Of a DNA stretch of 64,000 bases, positions 9,581 through 20,797 are shown one piece after another. Position 1 is the first letter of the stretch. Every line of letters begins with the position of its first letter. The translations under genes were made by a program, and so were the position numbers. The notes under the pieces are model-generated. The model did no database searches. It worked only from the letters and a program-made list of their open reading frames with translations, and was not told the origin of the DNA. The DNA is from Blepharisma stoltei (lineage: Eukaryota; Ciliophora; Heterotrichea; Heterotrichida; Blepharismidae). Location of the stretch: positions 722,501-786,500 of the forward strand of contig CAJZBQ010000012.1 of the NCBI GenBank assembly GCA_914767885.1, written 5' to 3'.

Positions 9581-12500
9581 TTATTTATTAAGAAGACGAG
9601 TTCTTTGGTAATCATTAACCCTTTTGCACCCATCACAAGAATAGCGGTCTGTAGTATTGATCAAAGTGCAAGACTCGCATACCCAAAACTTGTTGGGATC
9701 ATGGTTTGATTTTAGAATTGTTTTTGAAGTTTCAGGCTTGCCTGCAGGGGCTGGTGGGAGAGTTATTGGGACTCTAGGGAGAGGAACTTTAGGGAGCATT
9801 GGTGGTGGCGATGGTAATGGAAGCGACTTTCTGTTTTCTTCACTTCTAAATAAGTTTGACTGTAAGCCAGGACTCTGAGAAGGAGGAGGGGCTGAGACCT
9901 CTGGCATTTTTGGGATATAATTTTTATTATAGAGATTCGATTAATTCTATTAATATCATCACTATTTAGATATTCAGCATGGATTGGGATAGTTGGAAGC
10001 TGCTTTGGAGGGTTTGGCACTTTCATATTCACGATTTGGGATACTGGCCTAGACTGGGCTTCTATTGGGTTTGAGTTCAAAGGATCAACTTTTATAGGAA
10101 TAGTTTTGATAGCTGGGGAGGCTGAAGATATGTTGCCAATTTCACATTCTACTTCAGACCCAGAACTATCACTATCACTGTCACTGCCACTATCGCTATC
10201 ACTTTCAGATATAACACTCTTTGAATTAATCTTATCCTCCCTCTGTGATTAAACAAAATCATTGTTTCAAAACAATTGATATATAAGTGATAATTATTTT
10301 AGTGAAATCTCTAACTAATTTTGTTTGATTTTAAACAGCTTGCATTTTAAAAATAAATTAAATTAATATTTGATTTCCAATTTTTTTTTTAAATTTTTGA
10401 AAAAATTTACTATAAAATTTATATATGAGTTTTCCCATGAAAAGCCTCATGTAGTTTTTTTTAAAAAAAAAACTAAAACTAACCCTCTCCGTGAGCGAGT
10501 TAGCTGCTATTTTTTCTCCTTTTATCGGAATAGTCACATGATCATTGGGAGTAGGCTTTATAAATAAAATATCTGCAGGATTTGTGGGAACTGATGAAAT
10601 TTGACTTTGCTTCATTGATAAAAGAGTTTGAGGCAGGGGTGGGGGTCTAAGTTCAGTTTTAGTTTGAGGAGCTGGCTGATTAATTGGTGTTTGCACTGCT
10701 TTTCCGCTATCACTTGATAGACTAGGTGAGCTTTTTGACGCTTGCTCAGGTGCTAAAGAAAACCTCGGATAACTTTGAGGCATGGGTTGCTCAGACGAAG
10801 ATTTTTGGGCATTCATTAAGATTAACATTAATTAGTATTATGAGAGGCTCGCCGTATTGGCGCGGGTTTCCCCTGCCCTACCTCCACCCTTCACGCTTCA
10901 CCCGGTTACTCACCACCAATCGATCACGACCTTCAAGGTCTTGCTCCTACTGGACGAGGATGTGCACTCGCTACCCGTAGTTGGATGAGTTACGCCACCT
11001 AGCAGTACGTCAACAGAGGTTGCCCATTCCGAAAATTTGAAAAACAAATTTTCTGGTAGGACTGTCGACCAAGATGGAAATCCAAAGCCTGGGACGTAAC
11101 CCCAGTTTCACGCTAGGGAGTTGCCCGAATGATCAGGAGGTACCTTCCTGATGCTGCTGAGCTTCCCTTTCCAACCCTGGAATCCATCTCCCCTGAGGCA
11201 AAACCCTTGGTGTCAGAATGAACTGCAGTCGGCCTAATCCGACGTTGCGCTCCACTGTGCCAAGGTAAAACCTAGCCGGATACACATTTCGAGCGCCTTT
11301 TCCCCTTCCACAAGGTCCCCTGCGAATGCAGGCTACAGGTGTTGAGAAAAAGGGCTGGTCGCCATCGCCATTTTAATGTATGATTTTGGGCATTCAAGTC
11401 TGAGTTTATGCCAGGCTTTGAATGCACAGTCGGAGGATTGAATATCTGAGAGGAATCTTTAGGAGGATTAGTAGGATTAGCTAAAATTGAAGGGGCAGGC
11501 TGCTTTGGTGCATTTTGCCTAGAAAGGCTAGAAGAATTAAACATAGAGTCAGAATTTTCACTTATTTGGGCTGTTTGTGACTCCATTGGAAGCGCTATAG
11601 GAGGGTTGAATTTTGGCTGAGAAGCTTTGATGAAAGGTGAAGGATTTGTTGGAGGAGGATTTGGACTAGTTGATGGGAAGATAGAAGGAGTGTTTAGTCC
11701 AGCTGATGGAAACATTTGAGGAGGATTCAAGTTAGCTGATGGGAAGATTGATGACTGAGGATTTTGGGGAGTTGGAGGAAGTATTGAAGGAGGATTTTTA
11801 CTAGAAGTAGATGATGAAAATAGAGAAGGAAGGTTCTTGCTAGGATTTGATGGTACAATTGGAGGAGGTGGTTTATTAGAAGTTAAAAAGGAAAGCAAAG
11901 ACTCAGCTTGGGGTTTGGTCTCTGCTAAACTACTATCAGCTGTTTTTTTCTTTCGACTCTCTTCTAAGTCAGGCAAGTCATCAATACTGCCTTTCTGTAG
12001 ATAGAGGTTTATAGGCTTAGCCTGGACATATGGGACCCTCGCTTCATTACTTGCTTTTATCTTTAGCAATGGTTTTATCTTATCAATCACATTGCTTTTG
12101 ATAGTGCTTGGAATGACAAATTCATGCTGCCCTGCTAATCTTTTTAAGTGTTTGATCTTGTCATTAATATCTTTTGTAATTTTAAACTCGTCAACTGCTT
12201 CTTGAGACCTTTATAAATATTACTCTACATATATCAATATTTCTGGCAGCATTTCCAATTCAGAGCAACCCATAATTGCTTTTTCCCAAGTTGGATATTC
12301 GCTTACATCATATATTTTATACAAAAGCCAGGCATTTTTATCTCTTATAAGAGAAAAGCTTAGGTTTCCTTTCTTTACTGTAAGCCCTCTTAGTTTTTTG
12401 GTGTCAACTGAGGATGTAATGAACCTCCATAGATTTTGTGGATTTTTAAAGTTCTTCATGTCAAGAAACCTGTACACAGCTATATCCTGTGATGGGTTGG

Positions 12501-12789
12501 AAAAACTTTTAATGCTAGGATTGCCCTCAACTTGCTTCTCTGAAATTGATACAAAAGTGCTTGGTAGAATCCCTCTAAGCTCAGCTGCAAGTTTTTGGTA
12601 AGCTTCATCTGCTTCAGTCTCCATGAATTGACTATAGAAGTCTTCTGCACTCATAGAATTTCTGGACATTTTCTGCATAGAAATTACTTTCAGCCGGCTT
12701 CCTAGCTCACTTTCGTCGAACTTCGCCTTAGAGATCTTATCAATTATCTGGCTATCAGATAATCTGAATTATTCTTATAACTCATGCAT
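9581..12789 (-). CDS. Proline-rich protein with C-terminal RanBP2-type zinc finger, split by a MITE and a retroposon
   Basis: About 765 residues. Probable introns: 18 nt at 12764-12781, 15 nt at 12673-12687 and 15 nt at 12209-12223. The N-terminal 190 residues form a folded-looking region (AVYRFLDM...WLLYKIYDVSEYPTWEKA) that faintly recalls a WH1 domain; this is a guess. A long Pro/Ser-rich region follows, then an acidic Ser/Asp run, more Pro-rich sequence, and a zinc finger (FWVCESC...N...YSCDGC). Retroposon 10816-11381 and MITE 10235-10499 interrupt it; removing each restores the frame (SDLNAQKSSSEQ; KIAAKINSK). One unexplained frame change remains near 9905-9950. Function unknown. Confidence 0.7.
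10235..10499. mobile_element. Degenerate family A MITE in the Pro-rich gene
   Basis: 265 bp between TTA (10232-10234) and TTA (10500-10502). The left end TCCTCCCTCTGTGATTAAAC and the inner right word CCCTCTCCGTGAGCGAG match family A, but the right outer hairpin arm is missing. Removal of the insert plus one TTA restores the reading frame. Confidence 0.75.
10816..11381 (+). mobile_element. SINE-like retroposon in an exon
   Basis: 566 bp, GC-richer than its surroundings, flanked by GATTTTTGGGCATTCA (10800-10815) and GATTTTGGGCATTCA (11382-11396), a 15-16-bp duplication with one T difference. It carries the family's AAAACCTAGCCGGA segment and ends CGCCATTTTAATGTAT. Removing 10816-11396 (581 bp) restores the host frame. 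The duplication contains no TA. Confidence 0.85.
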
Positions 12790-13495
12790 TGATATAGATC
12801 GTCATCATTAAAAATGTAACCTTTCTAATAGACTTCATATCTTGCACATCTTAACTCAAATCTTACTATTTAGAGTAATACTCGCGCTTTAAATAAAACA
12901 TCATTAATTTTAACCTGGCTTAATCCAATTTTATATATATTTTTGAAATAATTATAAAAATAATTTTAATGTTTAGATGAAGATCGTTAAAAAAAACAAT
13001 GGAATATTTTGCAATAAACAACTCTTTATTCAAACTTCCTGAAAAGTGGAATTTTGCTGCGAAATGGCTTGGCCCAAATTTGGATAATCTGAAAGTAGAT
13101 ATAGAAATTTCCCTTAAATGGCGCAGTTTGCCATTGATTTGCCCACTGAAAAAATTTTTTGGTTCGACCAGTGCCATATGGTTTGGTCAAACCAAAAAAA
13201 AATTTCAGTGGGCAAATCAAGGGCAAACAGTGCCATCTATGGGAAAATTCTATATTTAAAAATGTTTGATAAGTAAAACCAATTTTAAAATGAGCTTAAT
13301 TTTTTAAAAAAATAGCCTAAAACAAATTCATATTTAAAAATTAGAGGGAAGCTCCTATGAAAAATTTCGATAAAGTTTATATGCAAATTCTAATAATTTC
13401 AAATGAATTCTTGAAAATTATTTTTATTTTTATAATTATTTAAAAATAACGCATATAAAATCATATTAATTAGTTTAGACTAGTAATATTTATTT
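12790..13495. other. Intergenic with a long hairpin at 13099-13258
   Basis: No gene. The stretch 13099-13258 is a near-perfect inverted repeat of about 70-nt arms (GCAGTTTGCCATTGATTTGC / GCAAATCAAGGGCAAACAGT) around a centre with GGTTCGACC...GGTCAAACC. Open frames on both strands there are mirror images of the same repeat and not genes. Confidence 0.75.
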
Positions 13496-13748
13496 ATAAT
13501 CTGAATATTTTTCTAAACTGTGAAGTCTCTAGTCTAAGATGTACAAGATATGATTTCCAATAGTACGTTCACATCTTCAATGATGCAATCCATATGGTGA
13601 ATTGGCTATACAGTATTTTTATGATCGACCTTGCAGCACTCTTATAAATGTTAATATTGCCATCAGTTCCACTATCTTCAGCTTTTTTTCCTGTAGGTTT
13701 TTGGATCTTTATTTCCTTTTTAGATAGACTTTGGAAGAAATCGCCCAT
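13496..13748 (-). CDS. Possible small gene
   Basis: From the ATG at 13746-13748 the frame reads MGDFFQSLSKKEIKIQKPTG and on through KSAARSIIKIL; with TGA as Trp it stays open to about 13496. An alternative C-terminus in another frame (MDCIIEDVNVLLEIISCTS, stop at 13534) looks more protein-like, so a small intron may be missed. Family unknown; it lies 37 bp downstream of the large gene. Confidence 0.35.
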
Positions 13749-13785
13749 TTTTGTCTGATCTACAATTAATTATAATATTAATTAA

Positions 13786-16700
13786 CTACCCGGCAAACTC
13801 AGGATTGTCCTTTAATACTTCATAAAGTGCTAAAGTGGCAAGTTTATTTTGGACTTTTAGAGCGTCTCTTGCCCATAGTAAATTTGATACAACTCTTTCT
13901 AATTTATTTGTCCCGTGCTCTTTGAGCAGATTTTCTGTAATTTGGAGCACTCTAATAATACTTGGCTGAAGGCTCTCAAGAAATATGTTTCTCTCCATAT
14001 AAATGCACCTTTCACAGAAGTTTTTAAGCTGCTCCAGCGCAAAAACTGAGTACTCTAAGTTAAATTTTCTGTGATTTTTTAAGCCCAAGCTCGCAATATC
14101 AAGCATAGCTGCGCATATTTCAGTCGCTTCCAACATCACAACCAGTGGTGTTTCTTTCATTCTCAATAATTTTATTGTTTCTTCTTCATCTCTTCACAAA
14201 TAAAATGGCAACATCACCGACCCGTCCTCTCTCGGACCCTGTTTCAAGTTTGGAGACCTTTCGGTCTGAGCCAAAACTGAGCAGGAAACGGAGCCATGGG
14301 TACTGGATATTTTAGTTCATATTGGATTTTGCCTCCTTCTCCAGCAATAAGACTTGTGTCTTCCCGATAGACATTTGGGAAAAAAAAGACTTTTACCCTA
14401 GTAACTGCTAGTGCCGACGACGAAGCTAATTTGGTACCGATACTAACTAGAAAGTTTATTTATAGCTAGACTCTAGTCACTCAAGCAGCAACCGTCAAGC
14501 CCCAAGCCAGCATATTCCAAGGTTCCGAGACAGAATTAAGAACCGGCCGAATGCCGGAGGAGAGCTATTTCTGTGGAAATGCTGAAATACTAGGGAGGTT
14601 CGCTAGCAGCTGAACGAGTCTTCTACGAAGACCTGTCACAGGTGAAACATAAAAGTAGGAAGAGTCCTAATCTATAATTAATGCCAATATTAATATTTTT
14701 CTTCATCTCTTTCAAAAACCTTTATAAAAAGTGTATACAAATAGCCTCTAAAATACTGTCCTACATCATAGCTATGATTTACCCTATCAAAAAACTTATC
14801 AATAACTTGGCTTGAAGACACATCAGTCGGCCCCACTTCTAATCACAACTCGAAATCTTCTTGGCTAAAAAATACTTTGACAATATCTTCAAGGTTTTGT
14901 AAAGGAGTTAGAGTGGTCCGAATACTCCCCATTCCTGTAGCGAAATGCAAGTTAAAATAGACGTGGACTGCAATAAAATGAGCCTCCACATCTAGGTCTT
15001 TGTCGCCTTTATAGGGAATTATATATCTCAGCCATACTGGTGTATTCATTTGGTAAGCTGAAAGCAAAAGACCAAGCGAATTTTCACGGTCACTTGGGGA
15101 TATTAGGTCCTGAAAGGAAGCAAGAGGCTCGTCTGAGTGGGAGGTATAAAATCCACTTACAAAGGCATCGGTGCTGAAATCAAGCCAAAGTGCGTATCTT
15201 ATGAGAAGATCTAAAAATGAATGTGTGCCTGCATTAAATGAAGGCCCATTCATATAAAATCCATAGCTGACATGTCAGAGCGTGGCCTGCTTTCTGAATG
15301 CTAATGAATTCATCACGCTTTGCCCACAAATACTGGATACTATTCTCAAGTTATATCCTTCAGGCAATGATTCATTAGCCGATAAATGCAAAACTTCATA
15401 TGGGTATAAAATAAGTTTAAAAAATCCTATTTCATCAGCATTCGACACGAATAAAACCTCTTCAAAGCCAATTATATAAGGAAGCTGAGAGTTTTTATAA
15501 TTTTCTCCAGTTGGGTCACTTTGATACATTTGTCCCTGGACAATATTGGGGACTCTGCAATTGTTGTCTAAAATATCATTTTGGTCAGCATTAAACATAT
15601 CGTATTTGAATATTTCGCACATTAACTTCATTGCAAAAATTTTCAAGGGGTTTGGCAGTAAAGGGTAGCTCAGCAATATATCTCTTGTAGTAAGGATAAG
15701 TGTTTCCATAACTCCTGTCTTAGCGATATACTCACATATAACTTGATACTCCATGTTTTTCTTAGTTTTCTGCTTTTTCACTTCTTCTTTTAAGTCAAAA
15801 ACCTGCTCTGTAAGTTTTCCTTCTAATAGCTCACTATGAGAAAGATATTGCTGAACGTTATAAGCTGAAAGGAGTCTTGATAATAGTTCATTTACTGCTG
15901 GACTTTGTCTTAGAAGCATTTCTGTAGTGTTTTGAGCAAGACTTCGACAGATATATTCAAGCCTGTCTAATATAATCAACGTATAAGAATGAAAATCTAA
16001 AGTCCTTGACTTATTGACTGATATAAAATTTAGCATGTTTTTGGTTAATTCTCTTAATAAAAGCATCTCAGCACTTGAACAGTCTCCAAAAATATCAAGC
16101 ATTCCTTCCTTAAACCCTACAAAAAGCCCTTCAGCTAGCTTTTGAAAATGGCTGAAATTGGTGTCATAATATGCATTAATCAATATTTTCAGTGCAAAAT
16201 TAAGTTTCTGCATCCTGTATAGTTTTGAGCTGTTATGTGCAAATATTTGTAAAAGCTCTTCGATTAAGGCGGCATTTTTGGAGCTCTCACTCGTGCACAA
16301 TACGAGCAAAAATACTTCTCATAGCATTGTGATTATTTTTCCTTTTTTGTAGTATTTTATTATTTGTTCTCTTTTAGATTCTAAGTATTTTTGAATGTGA
16401 GGGGTGTCATATGGATTCTTTTTCTCGGTATAGAACATTTCAGCATAGTTTCGTGCTGAATCTGGATTTGGGAAAACTCCTTGAAATAGCGAAATCATAG
16501 GAATATGAGAAGTGGTTTCATAGACAAGTGGAGAGTCTGGCTTAGAGTAGTGCATTACGTATGATTTTTTGGTCGTAATGTATTGAAAATGATCAGATAC
16601 CGCAGCTTCTGACGAATTCACAAACCTAGTTGGTGTCGATGCCCTAACCATATCTCTGATCCCTACTCTTGCTAAATCTTGTGTAAAAAGCAGCACCCTT

Positions 16701-17419
16701 ATATAGCTCCTTCTCTTCTGTACAATAGCGCTTTTCAATTCCGATATAAACAGCTGCTTATTTTCTTTTATTTCTTCAAAAGTCACTTTTTTAACATAAT
16801 TTGTCTGTGGATCCTGCTCTACATAAAAATCTCTTATAAGATTCAGCGAATTATTTGAACCGAGCCTCATGACGTCCTCATACACAAACTCAGCAAATAG
16901 CTCAAAAGACTGCTCAAAATTAGGCCCAGTCACAAAGCACTCTGCCCTAATTTCTAGCTGAGTCGGTGCAATTTCAGGGACATGGATCAAGCTAGATCTA
17001 AATAATTCTCCACCTAAAACAGCTATTCTTGACTGTAACTTATATTCCCCGTAGCTTCGTTTTTGTTCTGTGCAGAATTCTTTTAGGACTTTGATAAGAA
17101 TTTTGGTCGATTTTGGGTTTATATAGTGCAGAAGATGAGGCAAGCTTCATAGCTCGACTTCATTAGTAACATTTGTGATTCCAAATTTTTGGGGCAGCTC
17201 TAGACGGTTCATTTGGTATTCGCGGACTTTTATTTGCAGTCGTTTCAAGTCATCTTTAGCTGCAAAGTAGGTAAAATGTCGGGATAAAGCTCCAAACGGG
17301 TTATCAGGAAGTGTGTCAGCTGAAATCAGAGTCCTGATACTATTTTGTACAAGAAATTCGATATTTGAGGATTTTACGTATTCCAAAACGATTTTTTGGT
17401 GTTTGGTTGAGTTTTCCAT
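13786..17419 (-). CDS. Large unrecognised helical protein, split by a retroposon
   Basis: 1,038 residues after removing 14195-14711, kept open by four or more TGA codons read as Trp (for example VELWSLPHLL, ITMLWEVFLL and ATLWHVSYGF). The first 50 residues (EYVKSSNIEFLVQNSIRTLI...LPDNPFGAL) resemble the short dimerisation/docking helices with an N-P motif found in ciliary proteins. The rest is helix-rich with no domain I recognise. The exons join as FERDEEETIKLLRMKE. The start is only 30 bp from the divergent gene at 17450, so the two share a very short promoter. Function unknown. Confidence 0.7.
14195..14698 (-). mobile_element. SINE-like retroposon in an exon
   Basis: 504 bp flanked by TTCTTCATCTCTT (14182-14194 and 14699-14711). 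On the minus strand it ends GACGGGTCGGTGATGTTG then CCATTTTATTTG, as in the copy at 58336. Removing 517 bp restores the host reading frame. No TA in the duplication. Confidence 0.85.
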
Positions 17420-17449
17420 TGTTATGAATTTAATTAAAGTAAGTTATTA

Positions 17450-18154
17450 ATGTCAAAAAGTTATTACCCTTTCTTAAAGCCTTCAAAACAGACATGAGTG
17501 CCTTGGAACAAGCTCACAACGCGCTCATTCAGTCAAGATCTTAACAAAGTTTTAAGGTCTTCCAGAGCAAAAAGCCCATCAATGCAAAAAATCGCAGTCC
17601 ATAATTCTTTACAGATCTCCCCAATTAAACCAAAGCCGCCAAAGCATAGCCAAGACAATTCTCCTACATTTTCAATAGATTCCTCCTGCAACATTTCTGC
17701 TGATTTTTATTTCCGTTTGCCTTCATTTGTGAAAGATTTAGACTCTGACCGAACAAGACCAAAAACTGCAAGGTCCAAAAGGAATGTCGAGGTTGGAGAA
17801 ACTCCTGACTCCTTTATAGAAAATTATCACCCCATTAATAGAGGGTATTCAAAAGAGCAAGCTGGGAGTATGCTAAAGAAAAAACTAGAGCCGAGGCAAA
17901 TAAAAATTGTTTTTAAGTCATTTCAAACAAAAAGGTCCTTATCTCCAAAGAAAAGGCCGATGGAATATTATTCAGCGAGAAAATTACAGAATAAAGAAAG
18001 TGCAAGAAAAGAAGAACCAGTTGTTGTAGGAAGTAAAGTAAAGAGATATTATATGGAAAAACCAATGACTGAAAGAGAAAGACATCGAGATTCGACGAGG
18101 ACTGATATTTTTATGACAGATGAAATGTTTATGATGCCTAAGTTTTCAGTGTAA
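17450..18154 (+). CDS. Hypothetical basic protein
   Basis: 234 residues from ATG 17450-17452; the TGA in KQTWVPWNKL is read as Trp. Ser/Lys/Arg-rich with short phosphorylation-like segments (RAKSPSMQK, RSLSPKKRPMEYYSARK), ending in a Met-rich tail (FMTDEMFMMPKFSV). No domain recognised. It is transcribed away from the large gene at 13786-17419. Confidence 0.6.
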
Positions 18155-18162
18155 ATTATTTT

Positions 18163-18960
18163 TATCATTATTTTTTTGGTCTTCTTTTATGATTGTATGG
18201 TCTCACTGCTGGTGGGCTATTCATTTATTAAGCTTTATAGAGAAACTCCTGGCAAGTTTTGAAAAAGCTTTTTGACGTCACTTGATTCGCACCTTCCCCT
18301 TATCGCCAGTCTGATTAAGCAGCATAAGGCTTGTGTTGCTTCCTACAGACAAGAACCTGCACTTGCTACCCGAAGTCAGAGACGCTGGGAATCGTGCTGT
18401 AAGTCGACGAGGCTGCCTTTTCCGAAAATTCGAAAAGGAAATTTTCTGGTCAGGCTATCAGCCCGGATGAATCTTATAACCCAGGGCTAAACTCCCAATA
18501 ACGAGCAGGGAAAATGCCCCGATTGGCTAAGAGAAACACCCTCTGGCCTTACTGGGCTATCCCTTTCAAACTTCCAAAATCCATCCTTCTCGGGGTAAAC
18601 CTTTAGCTAGCCCGACTTTGCGCTCCAGCAGACCAAGTAAAACCCAGCCGGATGCACATACCGAATGCTGCTCTCCCTACCACAAGGTCCCCAGACTCTT
18701 GTCTGACTACATGTGATAAAAGGACAGGTTGGCTCTCCACACTATTTTATTTATATGATTGCTGGTGGGCCAATCATTAAAGCTAATTGAGGGTTTCCAT
18801 ATGTTTTTTTCTCAGATCCGGTGCTATAATTTCTTGATCGCTGCGAAGAAAGTGAAGTGGTCGATTCCATGTCTGATGAATTTGTTTTTACTCGATTTTC
18901 TGCTTCTGATATAAAATCAAGTACATCTATCCTCCTTTTATTTCAATATTAAATGCAATT
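18163..18960 (-). CDS. Small Ser-rich protein, split by a retroposon
   Basis: The coding stretch upstream of the retroposon reads IDVLDFISEAENRVKTNSSD then MESTTSLSSQRSRNYSTGSE and LALMIGPPA. After removal of 18218-18770 it continues VRPYNHKRRPKK and stops. The start is uncertain: ATG in MESTTS is the first clear Met in frame, but coding potential extends upstream to about 18930. The join at GPPA-VRPY is supported by frame and by the 11-bp duplication. Function unknown. Confidence 0.45.
18218..18759 (+). mobile_element. SINE-like retroposon in an exon
   Basis: 542 bp flanked by TGCTGGTGGGC (18207-18217 and 18760-18770). Shares with the 10816 copy the segments CCGAAAATT...AAATTTTCTGGT, GCGCTCCA...AAGTAAAACC and AGCCGGATGCACAT. 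Removing 553 bp restores the frame of the small host gene. No TA in the duplication. Confidence 0.8.
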
Positions 18961-18998
18961 AAAATCCTCAAGACATCGATCTTATATGTTATAAATGA

Positions 18999-20576
18999 CT
19001 ATACATAATTATTTGCTTTAATTTGTTTAACAAGGTTAATTGGACAAGTTGTATTTGGGGAAAATGTTTTATACGATTTTTTTTCTTTTAACGGAACTCT
19101 TGATGTAAGCGATTGATTCCTTTCGATAGAGTTTGATCTTTTCTTAGTAGGAATATTTAATTTTTGGGGTTTTGATACAGGAGTTTGTGAGCATCGAGCT
19201 CTCACAGTTTCAATATCAGCTTGAATTTTCCCATTTTCAAAATAAAATTTTGGGGTTTCTTTTGTCATATCTCTATAAGGCGACTCGAAATTTTCATTAG
19301 CCCTAATTGTATTTGATAAAGGACTTTCGTTAATATCACTATTTTTTGTAGTAGGGAGAGGAAGTTTTAACAAGTTTTGCTTCATTCTTATTGTAATTGG
19401 AGGCCTTTTGTCTGGAGTCATTGTGAAAGCGAACGATTTTAGGTTGGAAAATTCTGAAAAGGAAATAAAATCTTCTGGATTTATTACTGTAAGCCTTGGT
19501 AGCAGAATTTTGATCTCTTCGTAGATTTTCTCTCTTGCTTCAATAGGATTACCTTTAACAGAGAGCGTGGTGAGTTTTTGCATTATCGATAAAGTTGCAA
19601 TACTTTCAAGAGTCTCTATTGAATTTTTAGATATATCTAGTAGTGCAAGCTTATCAATTTGGCATAAACTGTTTACATTTTTTAACGAATTGCAGCTCAG
19701 GTATAGCTCTGTGAGATTCTTCACCTTTCAAAGTCCTTTAAGAGTGTGGATTTTGTTATTTCCTAAGTTTAAGAGTTTGAGATTTTGATGAGACTTAGAC
19801 AACTCAAATTCTTCAATTTCATTTGTGCTTAAATTCAGAATAATCAATGATTTAGGTAGCTCAAAGCCTTTCAAAGATATTGAGTTTCCTGATAGATTTA
19901 AATAAAGAAGATCATCATTTATCAATGAATTTGGAAACGTCAATTTCTCTAGTTGAAAGGAAAGATTTATTGAGTTTTGCTTTGTCGGCTCATCATGCTT
20001 TGACTTTTTATTCAAAGTGCTCAGTCCGCTTAATAGAATTTCATCAGTTGAGAATGTTTTATTCTTTTCAATTTGTGGCGGTCGAAAATCTCTTAAAGAG
20101 AAAATATCCTCAGCTTGTAGTGTTTCTTTTGTATTGGTACAATTTATTATGCTGCTTAATTGCTCAATTGTGTCTGTTGTATCTGAAGCTTTATCAAAGC
20201 CATTGATATCTCGTATGCACGAAATCAATTGAAGAGGTCTGTTTTCTTCGAAATTGTTTTTTCGTTTAAAAGAGCTTATTTTGATTAAAGTGTCAAGAAT
20301 TTGGTCTCATGAAAGCATGTCTTGTTTTAAGGTTTCAAATTCTGACAAAATATCATTTAAGGATAGAAATTTTGATTTTGAAAATAAAATATATGATTGC
20401 TCGTCTTGTAAATTAAAACTTGTTGAGCTTTTTTTTATTTCATCAATAAATTTCTGTTTACTGATTTTTTCAAGTGGATTTTCCCTATTTGTGCAAAATT
20501 TCTCAAAAACCCGCTCTGCTGCTTTGAATCACTCCATTCGGCTCATTACGCCGATTGCATTTGAATTTGATTTCAT
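18999..20576 (-). CDS. Leucine-rich repeat protein
   Basis: 525 residues, open throughout with TGA as Trp (SRMEWFKAA, DMLSWDQIL, LKGLWKVKN). The N-terminal 150 residues are helical. From about 200 to 360 there are SDS22-type leucine-rich repeats (LLYLNLSGNSISL, LIILNLSTNEIEEF, LKLLNLGNNKIHTL, LTELYLSCNSLKNV, LALLDISKNSIETL) with a capping segment (LPRLTVINPEDF). The C-terminal 150 residues are basic and disordered. Such proteins often act as scaffolds for phosphatases or axonemal complexes; the specific role is unknown. Confidence 0.75.
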
Positions 20577-20797
20577 TTTTGTAATAAATAAAAGGGAAAT
20601 AAAGCGATTTTATTTATAATAATTAGTTTTTAAATTATTAGTAAATTTATTTGTAAGAATTCTGCATCAGTATTATGTATAGAATGAATAGCAAGAATCC
20701 TTACTATATAAAAATTTATTATATATGTTAACGCCAAGGAGATTTAAAAAATCAATAAAATCCTATAGAATCTGTTTAAGATAAGAATTATCCTTAT

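Noticed and set aside
12999-13259. Two mirror open frames on opposite strands
   Set aside because: They are the two arms of one hairpin read in opposite directions.
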